64,000 nucleotides of DNA from JAWWOL01 sp963797535 (GTDB taxonomy: Bacteria > Actinomycetota > Actinomycetes > JAWWOL01), in NCBI GenBank assembly GCA_963797535.1, contig CAWCPQ010000001.1, forward strand, positions 2,976,001 through 3,040,000, written 5' to 3'. This document shows, piece by piece, positions 16,720-24,723 of this stretch. Position 1 is the stretch's first letter. Each line of letters starts with the position of its first letter. The translations under genes were made by a program, and so were the position numbers. The notes below the pieces were generated by a model. That model saw only the letters and a program-made list of their open reading frames with translations, had not been told where the DNA came from and did no database searches.

Positions 16720-17454
16720 ATGCCTAGCATTCGCCGACGTGGCGGCCAGATCGTTGATGAAGGGCTGGACATCATCCCCGAGACCGAGCTGGAGCCGCCC
16801 CTGCCGCCGGGCGGACAACCGGCTGAGACCGATCAGCTGCCGCCGGACCTGCTGAGCGCGCCGGTGGGCATGGACGACGATCTCTCGCACGCGCTTGCTG
16901 CGCGCCCGCAACGGTCCAAGCTGCCCGGCCTGACCGCGTTCCTCGCCGCCGCCGTTCTCGTCGCCGGCGGCTTTCTGGCCGGGGTCATCACCCAGAAGCA
17001 CAACGCTGGTTCCACCCCGGGCGGTGCGAACGCCAACGCCTTCGCAGCGCTCCGCAACCGCGCCGGTAATGGGACCGGCGCGGGCGGCACCGGCGCGGCA
17101 GCAGGAGCGGGTGCCGGCGCGGGTGCTGGCGCTGGCGCTGGTGCGACCGGCACCACCGTCGGCACCGTCAAGCTGGTCGACGGCAACACGATCTATCTGA
17201 CAGCGACCGACGGCAGCATCGTCAAGGTCACCACCGGCGCCGGAACGACCATCAAGGTCAGCAAGGTGGGCAAGGCCGCTGACCTCGCGCCGGGCTCCAC
17301 CGTCGTGGTGTCCGGCGCCGCCGGGGCTGACGGGGTGATCAAGGCCACGACCGTGACCCAAGGCGGCACCAGCGGGGCAGGCGGCGGGTTCGGCGGCTTC
17401 GGCGCACGCAACCGTACGGGCACGGGAACTGCTACGGGAGGTTCTGGTGGCTAG
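16720..17454 (+). CDS. membrane-anchored DUF5666-like protein 2
   Basis: A 244-residue protein. The first 65 residues are acidic and cytoplasmic, followed by one membrane helix (about 70-90). Next come an Ala/Gly repeat linker (AGAGAGAGAGAG) and a small beta-rich domain with GTVKLVDGNTIYLTATDGS and APGSTVVVSG, resembling DUF5666. The tail is Gly-rich with GGGFGGFG. It has the same layout as the protein at 12159, so the exporter is flanked by two such proteins. AGAGAG lies before the ATG. Its last 8 bp overlap the response-regulator start. Function unknown; a substrate-capture or sensing role is inference. Confidence 0.75.
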   Translation: MPSIRRRGGQIVDEGLDIIPETELEPPLPPGGQPAETDQLPPDLLSAPVGMDDDLSHALAARPQRSKLPGLTAFLAAAVLVAGGFLAGVITQKHNAGSTPGGANANAFAALRNRAGNGTGAGGTGAAAGAGAGAGAGAGAGATGTTVGTVKLVDGNTIYLTATDGSIVKVTTGAGTTIKVSKVGKAADLAPGSTVVVSGAAGADGVIKATTVTQGGTSGAGGGFGGFGARNRTGTGTATGGSGG

Positions 17455-18199
17455 CATTCTGGGCAACGCAAGCGCGAACGGGGTAGCCGTGACTGACGTC
17501 AGACCAGAGGCGCGACTGCTCGTCGTCGACGACGAGCCGAACATCGTCGAGCTGCTGTCCGCAAGTCTGCGCTACGCCGGCTTCGAGGTCGCGACCGCCG
17601 GCGGCGGCCAGCAGGCACTCGAGGTCGCCCGCACCTTCCGGCCCGACCTGCTCGTGCTCGACGTGATGATGCCGGGTCTCGACGGGTTCGGGGTCGTCAG
17701 CCGGCTGCGGGGCGAGGGCCAGCGGATGCCGGTCGTCTTCCTGACCGCCCGCGACGCGACCGAGGACAAGGTCAACGGTCTGACCCTGGGCGGCGACGAC
17801 TACATCACCAAGCCGTTCAGCCTCGAAGAGGTCATCGCCCGGATCCGGGCCGTGCTGCGCCGGGTCGGCGGTGCGCAGGCCTCGGCCAGCGCTTCCGTAC
17901 GGATGACGTTCGCCGACATCGAGCTCGACGACGAGACGCACGAGGTCTGGAAGGCCGGCCAGCTGGTCCCACTGTCGCCCACCGAGTTCAAGCTGCTGCG
18001 CTACTTCATGCAGAACGTCAACCGGGTGCTGTCCAAGGCGCAGATCCTCGACCACGTCTGGAACTACGACTTCGGTGGCGACATGAACGTCGTCGAGTCC
18101 TACGTGTCCTATCTCCGGCGCAAGATCGACACCACCGAGCCGCGGTTGCTGCACACGCTGCGTGGCGTCGGCTACGTGCTGCGACTCCCTCGTACGTGA
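17447..18199 (+). CDS. OmpR-family response regulator
   Basis: A 250-residue regulator with a receiver domain (phospho-acceptor Asp72 in LVLDVMMPG, acidic pair VVDDEPN, Lys in ITKPFSLEE) and a C-terminal winged-helix domain (VPLSPTEFKLLRYFM, HVWNYDFGGDMNVVESYVSYLRRKID). It resembles mycobacterial TrcR-type regulators. GTG 17447 has GGGAGG five bases upstream and is preferred; GTG 17489 is an alternative. It is paired with the kinase 4 bp downstream. OmpR regulators bind tandem 11-bp-spaced repeats, which occur at four promoters nearby, including that of this operon. Confidence 0.93.
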   Translation: MASILGNASANGVAVTDVRPEARLLVVDDEPNIVELLSASLRYAGFEVATAGGGQQALEVARTFRPDLLVLDVMMPGLDGFGVVSRLRGEGQRMPVVFLTARDATEDKVNGLTLGGDDYITKPFSLEEVIARIRAVLRRVGGAQASASASVRMTFADIELDDETHEVWKAGQLVPLSPTEFKLLRYFMQNVNRVLSKAQILDHVWNYDFGGDMNVVESYVSYLRRKIDTTEPRLLHTLRGVGYVLRLPRT

Positions 18200-18203
18200 T
18201 GCC

Positions 18204-19757
18204 GTGACCGACGAACCGACTCCACCGAAGCGGCACCGCCGGCTGCGCCGGGTCCGGGCGCTGTCGGAGCGCACCCCGCTGCGGATCAAGCTCGTCGTCT
18301 CGGTGCTCGCGCTCGGTACGGCCGGCCTGTTCGTCGCGGGCGCTGCTGCCTCGACCGCCCTGCGCTCGTACATGACCGACCGGGTGGACCAGCAGCTCGT
18401 CGGCGGAAACGTCCGGCCGCCGACTACTGCCTCGGGCGCCGGCACCTTCACCGACACCGGCGTCCCGCCGTGGCTGCGCGGTGCGTGCGGTGACGACACC
18501 AGCGGGTTCCACCGCCCGGCATCGCGATTCGTCCGGTGCACCACGCTGACCGGCGCAGTGGTCGGCGGTGACGTCGCCCTCACCGGTGAGGCGACGCCGT
18601 CGTTGCCGCACTGGACGGGAGCCCAGGCCAGCGCCAAGGGCAACGCCCCGTTCACCGTCGGCTCGGTCGGCGGCGGTCCGGACTGGCGGGTACGAGCGCT
18701 GGTTTTCGGCCCTGTCGTGGTCTACGAGGCCAACAGTCTCGAGGACGTCGACCGTACGGTGAACCGCCTCGACATCGACGAGCTGGTGATCGGGCTGACC
18801 GTGCTGGCGCTGATGGCGATCGTCAGCTACTGGGTCGTCCGCCGGAACCTGCGGCCGCTGACCGACGTCGAGCACACGGCGGCGGCGATCGCGGCGGGCG
18901 ACTACAGCCAGCGGGTGCCCGACCACGATCCCCGCACCGAGGTCGGCCGGCTGGCCGTGTCGGTCAACGCGATGCTGACCCAGGTCGAGAATGCCTTCCT
19001 CGTCCGCCAGGCTTCGGAGGAGGCCGCGCTGGCCTCAGAGCAGCGGATGCGGCGCTTCGTCACCGACGCGAGCCACGAGCTGCGCACCCCGCTGACCTCG
19101 ATCCGCGGCTTCGCCGAGCTCTACCGCCAGGGCGCCGCCGCCAACCCCGATGACCTGGCCCGGCTGATGCGCCGGATCGAGGACGAGGCCGCCCGGATGG
19201 GCCTGCTCGTCGACGACCTGCTGATGCTCGCCCGGCTGGACCAGCAGCGACCGCTCGAGCGCGAGATCGTCAACCTGATGACCCTCGCTGCCGATGCCGT
19301 CCACGACGCCGCGGCAGTGGCGCCCGACCGTGCGATCACGCTCGAGGTCATCGATGGTGCCGCAGCCGTCGAGATCGTGGGCGACGAGTCGCGGCTGCGG
19401 CAGGTCGTCGGCAACCTGGTCACCAACGCGCTGACCCACACCCCTGCCGGAACGCCGGTCACGGTACGGGTCGGCAGCCGCACGGACGCCGACGAGCTGC
19501 TCGGTGTCCTCGAGGTGCGCGACCAGGGGCCCGGCCTGGACGAGGAAGCCTCCGCCAGGGTCTTCGAGCGGTTCTACCGGGCGGACCCGTCACGCACCAG
19601 AAGCCTCGGCGGTACCGGTCTCGGCCTGTCGATCGTCGCCGCCCTCGTCGCCGCCCACGGCGGCCGGGTGGAGCTGGAGACCTCGCCCGGCGAGGGTGCG
19701 ACGTTCCGCGTACTGCTGCCTGCCCTCGCGGTGGAGACACCGGCAACGGTGAGCTGA
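18204..19757 (+). CDS. sensor histidine kinase, HAMP type
   Basis: A 517-residue membrane kinase. Two membrane helices (about 27-50 and 190-215) enclose an extracellular domain of about 140 residues with two Cys. Then come a HAMP region (RRNLRPLTDVEHTAAAIAAG) and HisKA with phospho-acceptor His291 in DASHELRTPLTS. The HATPase domain has VGNLVTNALTHTP, VRDQGPGLD, FERFYRAD and GGTGLGLSIV. GTG 18204 is chosen because it starts 4 bp after the regulator stop; an earlier start would add residues read through the regulator gene. It should phosphorylate the adjacent OmpR regulator in response to an envelope signal. Confidence 0.93.
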   Translation: MTDEPTPPKRHRRLRRVRALSERTPLRIKLVVSVLALGTAGLFVAGAAASTALRSYMTDRVDQQLVGGNVRPPTTASGAGTFTDTGVPPWLRGACGDDTSGFHRPASRFVRCTTLTGAVVGGDVALTGEATPSLPHWTGAQASAKGNAPFTVGSVGGGPDWRVRALVFGPVVVYEANSLEDVDRTVNRLDIDELVIGLTVLALMAIVSYWVVRRNLRPLTDVEHTAAAIAAGDYSQRVPDHDPRTEVGRLAVSVNAMLTQVENAFLVRQASEEAALASEQRMRRFVTDASHELRTPLTSIRGFAELYRQGAAANPDDLARLMRRIEDEAARMGLLVDDLLMLARLDQQRPLEREIVNLMTLAADAVHDAAAVAPDRAITLEVIDGAAAVEIVGDESRLRQVVGNLVTNALTHTPAGTPVTVRVGSRTDADELLGVLEVRDQGPGLDEEASARVFERFYRADPSRTRSLGGTGLGLSIVAALVAAHGGRVELETSPGEGATFRVLLPALAVETPATVS

Positions 19758-19819
19758 ATCCCGCGTGGCTATCGTCGCTGCTGGGTAGCAGAATCCTGCG
19801 AGCAGAAGGGATAACGCCA

Positions 19820-20293
19820 ATGCCGAGCATCGTTCCGTGCCTCTGGTTCGACGGGCAGGCCGAGCAAGCGGCCCAGCTCTACACCAAGATCTTCCCCAAC
19901 TCCGAGATTCTCGCGGTCGCCCGCTACGGCCCGGACGGTCCCGGTCCCGACGACGCGGTCATGACGGTGGAGTTCAGCCTCGACGGCCAGCGCTTCCTCG
20001 GCCTCAACGGTGGGCCGCAGTTCCCGTTCACCGAGGCCGTCTCGTTCCAGATCTACGTGGAGGACCAGGCCGAGCTGGACTTCTACTGGAACGCGCTGAG
20101 CGAGGGCGGCAAGGAGGTCGAGTGCGGCTGGCTCCAGGACCGGTTCGGCTTGTCCTGGCAGGTCGTACCCACCCTGGTCACCGAGCTCGTCCAGGCCGGC
20201 GACGACGCGCGGACCCAGCGCGCGATGAAGGCGCTGTGGGGCATGACCAAGCTCGACATCGCCGAGATCCGGCGGGCAGCCGACGCCGGCTGA
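19820..20293 (+). CDS. VOC-family (PhnB-like) protein, copy 1
   Basis: A 157-residue protein of the vicinal-oxygen-chelate superfamily, PhnB/3-demethylubiquinone methyltransferase-like subgroup. Visible marks are PCLWFDGQAEQAAQLYTKIF at the start, GLNGGPQFPFTEAVSFQIYVE in the middle, and LSEGGKEVECGWLQDRFGLSWQVVP near the end. The members of this group mostly have no proven activity. AGAAGGGA precedes the ATG. A close paralogue follows 84 bp downstream with a similar leader, showing tandem duplication. Confidence 0.85.
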   Translation: MPSIVPCLWFDGQAEQAAQLYTKIFPNSEILAVARYGPDGPGPDDAVMTVEFSLDGQRFLGLNGGPQFPFTEAVSFQIYVEDQAELDFYWNALSEGGKEVECGWLQDRFGLSWQVVPTLVTELVQAGDDARTQRAMKALWGMTKLDIAEIRRAADAG

Positions 20294-20377
20294 GACCGCC
20301 AGCAGCCGACCGCTCAGTTCCAGCGGTGCGCATCGTCGTTGTTCAGGAACAACTCCAGTGCAGAAGGGACAACGACG

Positions 20378-20848
20378 ATGCCGAACATCGTGTCGTGCCT
20401 GTGGTTCGACGGACAGGCCGAGCAGGCTGCAGAGCTCTACACCAAGATCTTCCCGAACTCCGAGATCCGCTCGGTCGCTCGCTACGGCCCGGACACCCCC
20501 GGTCCGGAGGGTGAGGTCATGACGGTGGAGTTCAGCCTCGACGGGCACCCGTTCCTGGGGCTGAACGGCGGTCCGGAGTTCACGTTCACCGAGGCGGTCT
20601 CGTTCCAGATCTTCGTCGGCGACCAGACCGAGGTCGACTACTACTGGGACGCCCTGACCGCCGACGGCGAGGAGAGCTACTGCGGCTGGCTCAAGGACAA
20701 GTTCGGCCTGTCCTGGCAGGTGATCCCGGCCGCCTTTACCCACGCGATGGAGCACGGTGACCCAGCCGCCCAGCAACGGGTGACCCGGGCCATGCTGAAG
20801 ATGCGCCGTTTCGACGTGGCCGAGATCGAACGCGCCGCTGCGGGGTAA
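20378..20848 (+). CDS. VOC-family (PhnB-like) protein, copy 2
   Basis: A 156-residue paralogue of the upstream gene, sharing SCLWFDGQAEQAAELYTKIF, GLNGGPEFTFTEAVSFQIFV and KFGLSWQVIP. The real start is ATG 20378, aligned to the MP(S/N)IV start of copy 1 and preceded by AGAAGGGA; an ATG-less extension to 20339 is part of the duplicated leader. Divergence between the copies is mainly in the second quarter. Function unknown, possibly a small-molecule-binding or resistance-like protein. Confidence 0.85.
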   Translation: MPNIVSCLWFDGQAEQAAELYTKIFPNSEIRSVARYGPDTPGPEGEVMTVEFSLDGHPFLGLNGGPEFTFTEAVSFQIFVGDQTEVDYYWDALTADGEESYCGWLKDKFGLSWQVIPAAFTHAMEHGDPAAQQRVTRAMLKMRRFDVAEIERAAAG

Positions 20849-20857
20849 CCGTCCAGC

Positions 20858-21862
20858 TCAGGCGGGCGCGACGCCGATGTGCCGGCGTTCCTCCGCCGAG
20901 GCGATGACGGCCGTCGCGAGGTCGAGAGCCCGCTTGCCGGCCCTGGCGTGCACCGGTGGCTGCTCGCCGGCGCGCAGGGCGGGCAGCAGCGAGTCGAGGT
21001 GGGTCTCGAACATCGCGGAGAAGTCGCGGCCGCGGTCGTCGAAGTAGGCCGCCTCCCACACCCGCGACGTCGGGTCTCCCGTACGCGACTGGGTGAAGCG
21101 CTTGACGGTGTCGTCGACGAGGATCCGGCCCTGCGTGCCGTTGACCTCGAGCGCGTGCGTGCGCGGGTAGGCGTACGACGAGTCGTAGCTGCCGACCAAC
21201 GACCCGACCGCTCCGTTGCCGAACCCCAGTGCGACCGCGAGGGTCGAGAATCCGCGCTCGGTCAGGTCGGTCACCTGGGCCGCGACCGAGGTGATGGGCC
21301 CGCACAGGTGCTCGAGCATGTCGAAACCGTGGCACTGGGTCTCGATCAGGTTGGCGTACGGGTGGTCGCTGGTGCCGGGCTCGCCGCCGAAGCGCCAGGT
21401 CGCGAACACGATGTCGCCCAGCTCGCCGGCGCGGATCGCCGCGGCCGCCATCTGCACCGGCACGGCGTAGCGGTGGTTGAAGTTGATCGCAAAGAACAGG
21501 TCGCGCTTGGCCGCCTCGACCAGGAGGTATTCCGCCTGCCACGGCTCGAACACCAGCGGCTTCTCCACCAGCAGCGGCACCCCGGCCCGGATCACCTCGA
21601 GCGTCGTGTCGAAATGCTCTTCATTAGGCAAGCACAACGAAACCAGATCGGGCTGCTCAGCGTCCAGCATGGCGGCAAGCGAGGTGTACGGCCGGGCCCG
21701 GAACTCCTGCGCCCTGGCCTGCACCCGTTCCGGCGTGCGACCGACGATGGCGACCAGGTCGGTGTCGGACCGCTCGCTGAAGACCCTGGCGTGCTCGCGG
21801 CCCCACCAGGCGCCCGTACCGACAACAGCGACGCGCAGCGGCTCGGCCTGTGCACTGGGCAT
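20858..21862 (-). CDS. Gfo/Idh/MocA-family oxidoreductase
   Basis: A 334-residue NAD(P)-dependent sugar or inositol dehydrogenase homologue. The N-terminal Rossmann fold has VVGTGAWWGREHARVF, followed by the usual LVSLCLPNEEHFD and GVPLLVEKPLVFEPWQAE (with the family Glu-Lys-Pro). A C-terminal alpha/beta domain contains a QCHGFDMLEHLCG segment. The substrate cannot be predicted. It converges on the VOC genes and its ATG at 21862 is divergent from the lipoprotein gene, sharing a 164-bp gap. Confidence 0.88.
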   Translation of the reverse strand: MPSAQAEPLRVAVVGTGAWWGREHARVFSERSDTDLVAIVGRTPERVQARAQEFRARPYTSLAAMLDAEQPDLVSLCLPNEEHFDTTLEVIRAGVPLLVEKPLVFEPWQAEYLLVEAAKRDLFFAINFNHRYAVPVQMAAAAIRAGELGDIVFATWRFGGEPGTSDHPYANLIETQCHGFDMLEHLCGPITSVAAQVTDLTERGFSTLAVALGFGNGAVGSLVGSYDSSYAYPRTHALEVNGTQGRILVDDTVKRFTQSRTGDPTSRVWEAAYFDDRGRDFSAMFETHLDSLLPALRAGEQPPVHARAGKRALDLATAVIASAEERRHIGVAPA

Positions 21863-21887
21863 GCGGCCACCTTAGAGCTCCGCCTGT

Positions 21888-21927
21888 TCACAGCAACTCC
21901 GCAGGGTCAGTACAGGGAGATCTCAGC
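21888..21927 (+). promoter_or_regulatory. four 11-bp-spaced direct repeats before the repeat lipoprotein
   Basis: TCACAGC (21888), CCGCAGG (21899), GTACAGG (21910) and TCTCAGC (21921) are separated by 4-bp spacers; the CAG cores at 21891, 21902, 21913 and 21924 are exactly 11 bp apart. A CACACT hexamer lies 10 bp beyond and could be the -10. It is the same element seen at 12070 and 12907, so the same OmpR-type regulator is the likely ligand. Confidence 0.7.
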
Positions 21928-22026
21928 GCCGGTCTCCCACACTTGATCCACGAGGTGACCCGCCCGGCCATCCCCCTGTCCGTGGCGGGTCCCCCGTCCA
22001 CCCTTTCCTCAGGAGACCAGAGACCC

Positions 22027-22707
22027 GTGCCGTTGCTGTCGACCGCCCCCGGAGCCTCCCGCAATCGCCTCGCCCTTGTCCTGCCAGCGGTGGCCATCGC
22101 TGTGGCCTCAGTAGCCGGGTGCGGTGGCGGCAGCTCGAGCGGGGCTGCGGTCGCGGCCGGCACGAGCGCAACGGCCGGGACCACCGGCGGTCCCAACGGG
22201 TTCGCCGCGTACGCCGCCTGCCTGAAGAAGAACGGCGTGACGTTGCCGACCGGGCGTCCCGGCGGCGGCTTCGGCGGCTCCAGGCCGTCGGGCGGGGCGC
22301 GGCCCAGTGGTCGCCCCGGCGGCGGCTTCGGTGGGCTGAACGCGACATCCGGCCCCATGGCGGCTGCCGCGAAGGCCTGCGCGTCCCTGCGGCCGACGGG
22401 TGGGTTCGGCGGCGGAGCCAACAGCGCCGCGATCCAGTCCCAGCTCCTCGCCTACCGCAGCTGCCTGTCCGACCACGGCGTCACGCTGCCGACGCAGGCG
22501 GCACGCCCGACCGGCACTCCCGCTGCCGGCGCGACGGGCACCCCCGGTCGCCGCGGCGGCTTCGGCGGCCTCGGTGCCCTGAACACCGATGACCCCAAGG
22601 TCGCCGCAGCGGTCAAGGCGTGCGCGCCGCTGCGTCCGACGTTCGGCGGCGGCGCCCCCGGCGCTGGTGCGGCCACGCCGACGCCGAGCGCGACACCGAA
22701 CGCCTGA
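22027..22707 (+). CDS. lipoprotein with two CLxxxGVxLP repeats
   Basis: A 226-residue predicted lipoprotein. The signal peptide ends in the lipobox SVAGC, followed by a Gly/Ser spacer. Two repeats of about 85 residues each begin with a Tyr-Cys helix (FAAYAACLKKNGVTLPT and LLAYRSCLSDHGVTLPT), pass through a Gly-Phe-rich stretch (GGGFGG, RGGFGGLGAL) and end with (A)AxKACA(S/P)LRPT, so each repeat has two Cys. GTG 22027 with AGGAGA upstream is chosen because it starts the signal peptide. The promoter carries four regulator repeats. I do not recognise a named family; the low-complexity motif is shared with the proteins at 12159 and 16720. Confidence 0.72.
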   Translation: MPLLSTAPGASRNRLALVLPAVAIAVASVAGCGGGSSSGAAVAAGTSATAGTTGGPNGFAAYAACLKKNGVTLPTGRPGGGFGGSRPSGGARPSGRPGGGFGGLNATSGPMAAAAKACASLRPTGGFGGGANSAAIQSQLLAYRSCLSDHGVTLPTQAARPTGTPAAGATGTPGRRGGFGGLGALNTDDPKVAAAVKACAPLRPTFGGGAPGAGAATPTPSATPNA

Positions 22708-22708
22708 G

Positions 22709-23800
22709 TCAGCTCTCGATCGTGAGCACCTCGACGGCCAGCAGGGCGACGTCGTCGGTGAGCGCACCGCCGGTCCAGTCCCGTACGGCCCTCTGCACCC
22801 CGACCAGCCCCTCCTCGAGGGTGCCGGCGCTCAGGGCCGGCGTCGCAAACTCGCGCAGCGGGAAGAAGGTGCCGTCGACCCGGTGCCTCGCCTCGCCCAG
22901 CCCGTCGGTGTAGAGGAGTACGCGGTCGCCGCGCTGCAGCGCAACGGTCAGAGCCGTGCACTCGCCGGAGATGCCCAGCGGCGGCCGGCGCACCGGCGGC
23001 CGGAGCACGACCGAGACTCCCCGCCGCAGCAGCAGGGGAGCCGGGTGGCCGGCGTTGACGATCGTCAGCGCGCCATCGGGCGCGACCTGCGCGACGACGG
23101 CGGTGACGAAGTCCTCGTCCTCGGCCACCCGCGCCACGGCCCGGTCGAGGTCGTCGAGCAGGACCAGCAGGTCGTCGCGTTCGGCGGCTCGCTCCCGGAA
23201 CGCCCCGAGCAGGTAGGACGCGAGTCGGACGGCCTCCAGGCCCTTGCCTCGGACGTCACCGATGAGCAGCCGTACGCCGAACGGGGTGTCGACCGCGGCG
23301 TAGAGGTCACCGCCGATCCGGGCATCGACGGCGGCGCTGACGTACTGCTCCGCCAGGGCGAGGCCGGCCAGCCGCGGTGGGATGGGTGCCAGGATCGCGA
23401 ACTGGGCGACCTCTGCGACGTGCGTCATCTGCAGGAGGTGCTGCTCGTGGCTGACCCGTCGCCTGGCGAACAGCACCGCCGCGATCGACGTCATCACCAC
23501 CGCGGCGATCCGAATCCATTGCCCGGCCGTGGCATCACCGCCGTTGTACATGTGGTCGTTGAAGCCGAGCAGCACCGAGGTGACGGTCGACACGATGCCG
23601 TAGGCCACCGTGAGAATGACGTTGACCAGGAACGCGGCCAGCAACGGCACGACGATGACGAGGCCGAGCACCACCGACCGGCGTGAGGTGAACAGGTCGA
23701 GCAGGGCGACCGCCAGCAGCACGGCCAGCGGGGCAAGGATCCGAAACCAGCGCCGCCACCGGGGCGCGGCGCTGACGCTGGTCAACGCGGCGACGGGCAC
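22709..23800 (-). CDS. membrane PP2C-type (SpoIIE/RsbU) phosphatase
   Basis: A 363-residue protein. Three or four N-terminal membrane helices (about 15-115) precede a short coiled linker and a SpoIIE-type phosphatase domain (about 145-360). Metal-binding motifs are IGGDLYAAVD, LIGDVRGKGL, VNAGHPAPLL, LYTDGLGEAR and LTDDVALL. Such enzymes dephosphorylate anti-sigma-factor antagonists in partner-switching systems, but no RsbV/RsbW pair is in the window. GTG 23800 is the first start near the membrane domain; further upstream overlaps divergent apbE. It converges on the lipoprotein gene with a 1-bp gap. Confidence 0.85.
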   Translation of the reverse strand: MPVAALTSVSAAPRWRRWFRILAPLAVLLAVALLDLFTSRRSVVLGLVIVVPLLAAFLVNVILTVAYGIVSTVTSVLLGFNDHMYNGGDATAGQWIRIAAVVMTSIAAVLFARRRVSHEQHLLQMTHVAEVAQFAILAPIPPRLAGLALAEQYVSAAVDARIGGDLYAAVDTPFGVRLLIGDVRGKGLEAVRLASYLLGAFRERAAERDDLLVLLDDLDRAVARVAEDEDFVTAVVAQVAPDGALTIVNAGHPAPLLLRRGVSVVLRPPVRRPPLGISGECTALTVALQRGDRVLLYTDGLGEARHRVDGTFFPLREFATPALSAGTLEEGLVGVQRAVRDWTGGALTDDVALLAVEVLTIES

Positions 23801-23864
23801 AATCCGGACGATAGCAGTCGGAAGGTACGTCGACTGCAGGCTCGTGGGACCCCAGACTGGTGCG

Positions 23865-24638
23865 GTGACCGTTCCCCGCCGCCATGTCGAGCACGTCATG
23901 GGGACCGTCTTCAGCGTCGACCTGCGTACGCCGGACGTGCCCGACTCCGCCCTGGTGGACGTCGTGCAGGAATGGCACTGGGTCGACGCAATCTTCAGCA
24001 CCTATCGCGCGGACAGCGAGATCAGTCGACTGGGCCGTGGGGAGCTGACCGTCGAGGAGTGCGTCCCCGAGGTCGCCGAGGTCCTCGCGATGTGTGCCGA
24101 GGTCCAGCGCGCGACCGACGGGTACTTCTCAGCGATGCCCGAGGGTTCGCTGGATCCATCCGGGCTGGTCAAGGGCTGGAGCATCGAGCGGGCGAGTGCT
24201 GCGCTCGTGACTGCCGGCTCGGACTCCCACGCGATCAACGGCGGCGGCGATGTGCGGTGTGTTGGCGGCTCGGGGCCGGACTCGCCTTGGCGGGTGGGCA
24301 TTGCCAACCCGCTGCGGCAAGGCGCGTTGGTCGCAACGGTGAGCGGCAGGGATTTCGCGCTGGCCACGTCGGGGATCGCCGAGCGTGGCTGCCACGTCGT
24401 CGATCCCCACACCGGTCGCCCGGCAGACGGACTGGCCTCGGTCACGATCGTGGGGGCTGACCTCACCCTGGTCGACTCCTTCGCCACGGCCGCATTGGCC
24501 ATGGGGGATCGCTGTCGCAGCTGGATCAGTGAGCTGGACGGCTACGAGGGGCTCGTCATCGACCCGGCGGGGCAGGAGTGGCGCAGCAGCGGCTGGGCAC
24601 GGCGTACCGGAGAATCGTCGAGGACCTCGCGGGGTTGA
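23865..24638 (+). CDS. apbE: FAD:protein FMN transferase (ApbE family)
   Basis: A 257-residue ApbE homologue that attaches FMN covalently to a Thr or Ser of target flavoproteins outside the membrane. Family marks are MGTVFSVDLR near the start, SEISRLGRGE, DPSGLVKGWSIE, INGGGDVR, FALATSGIAERGCHVVDPHTGRPA, and DSFATAALAMG. There is no obvious signal peptide. GTG 23865 is chosen from the alignment start (TVPRRHVEHVMGT). No FMN-acceptor protein is seen in the window. It precedes htrA by 85 bp. Confidence 0.87.
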   Translation: MTVPRRHVEHVMGTVFSVDLRTPDVPDSALVDVVQEWHWVDAIFSTYRADSEISRLGRGELTVEECVPEVAEVLAMCAEVQRATDGYFSAMPEGSLDPSGLVKGWSIERASAALVTAGSDSHAINGGGDVRCVGGSGPDSPWRVGIANPLRQGALVATVSGRDFALATSGIAERGCHVVDPHTGRPADGLASVTIVGADLTLVDSFATAALAMGDRCRSWISELDGYEGLVIDPAGQEWRSSGWARRTGESSRTSRG

Positions 24639-24659
24639 CCGGTATCACCTGCTGGTCTC

Positions 24660-24677
24660 ATTCAGGTTCCTTTCAGT
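24660..24677 (+). promoter_or_regulatory. two 11-bp-spaced repeats before htrA
   Basis: ATTCAGG (24660) and TTTCAGT (24671), with a 4-bp spacer, place CAG cores at 24663 and 24674. This is a shorter, weaker form of the arrays at 12070, 12907 and 21888. AACAGT at 24687 could be a -10. Control of an HtrA protease by an OmpR-type regulator is known for pepD and MprAB in mycobacteria. Confidence 0.45.
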
Positions 24678-24723
24678 AACCGGGACAACAGTGGCCGGAA
24701 CCGCCATTGGATGGAGTGTCGAG

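Noticed and set aside
23815..23839. Two CAG cores 22 bp apart before apbE as a further regulator site
   Set aside because: The middle 11-bp position lacks CAG and the flanks do not fit the 7-mer pattern.
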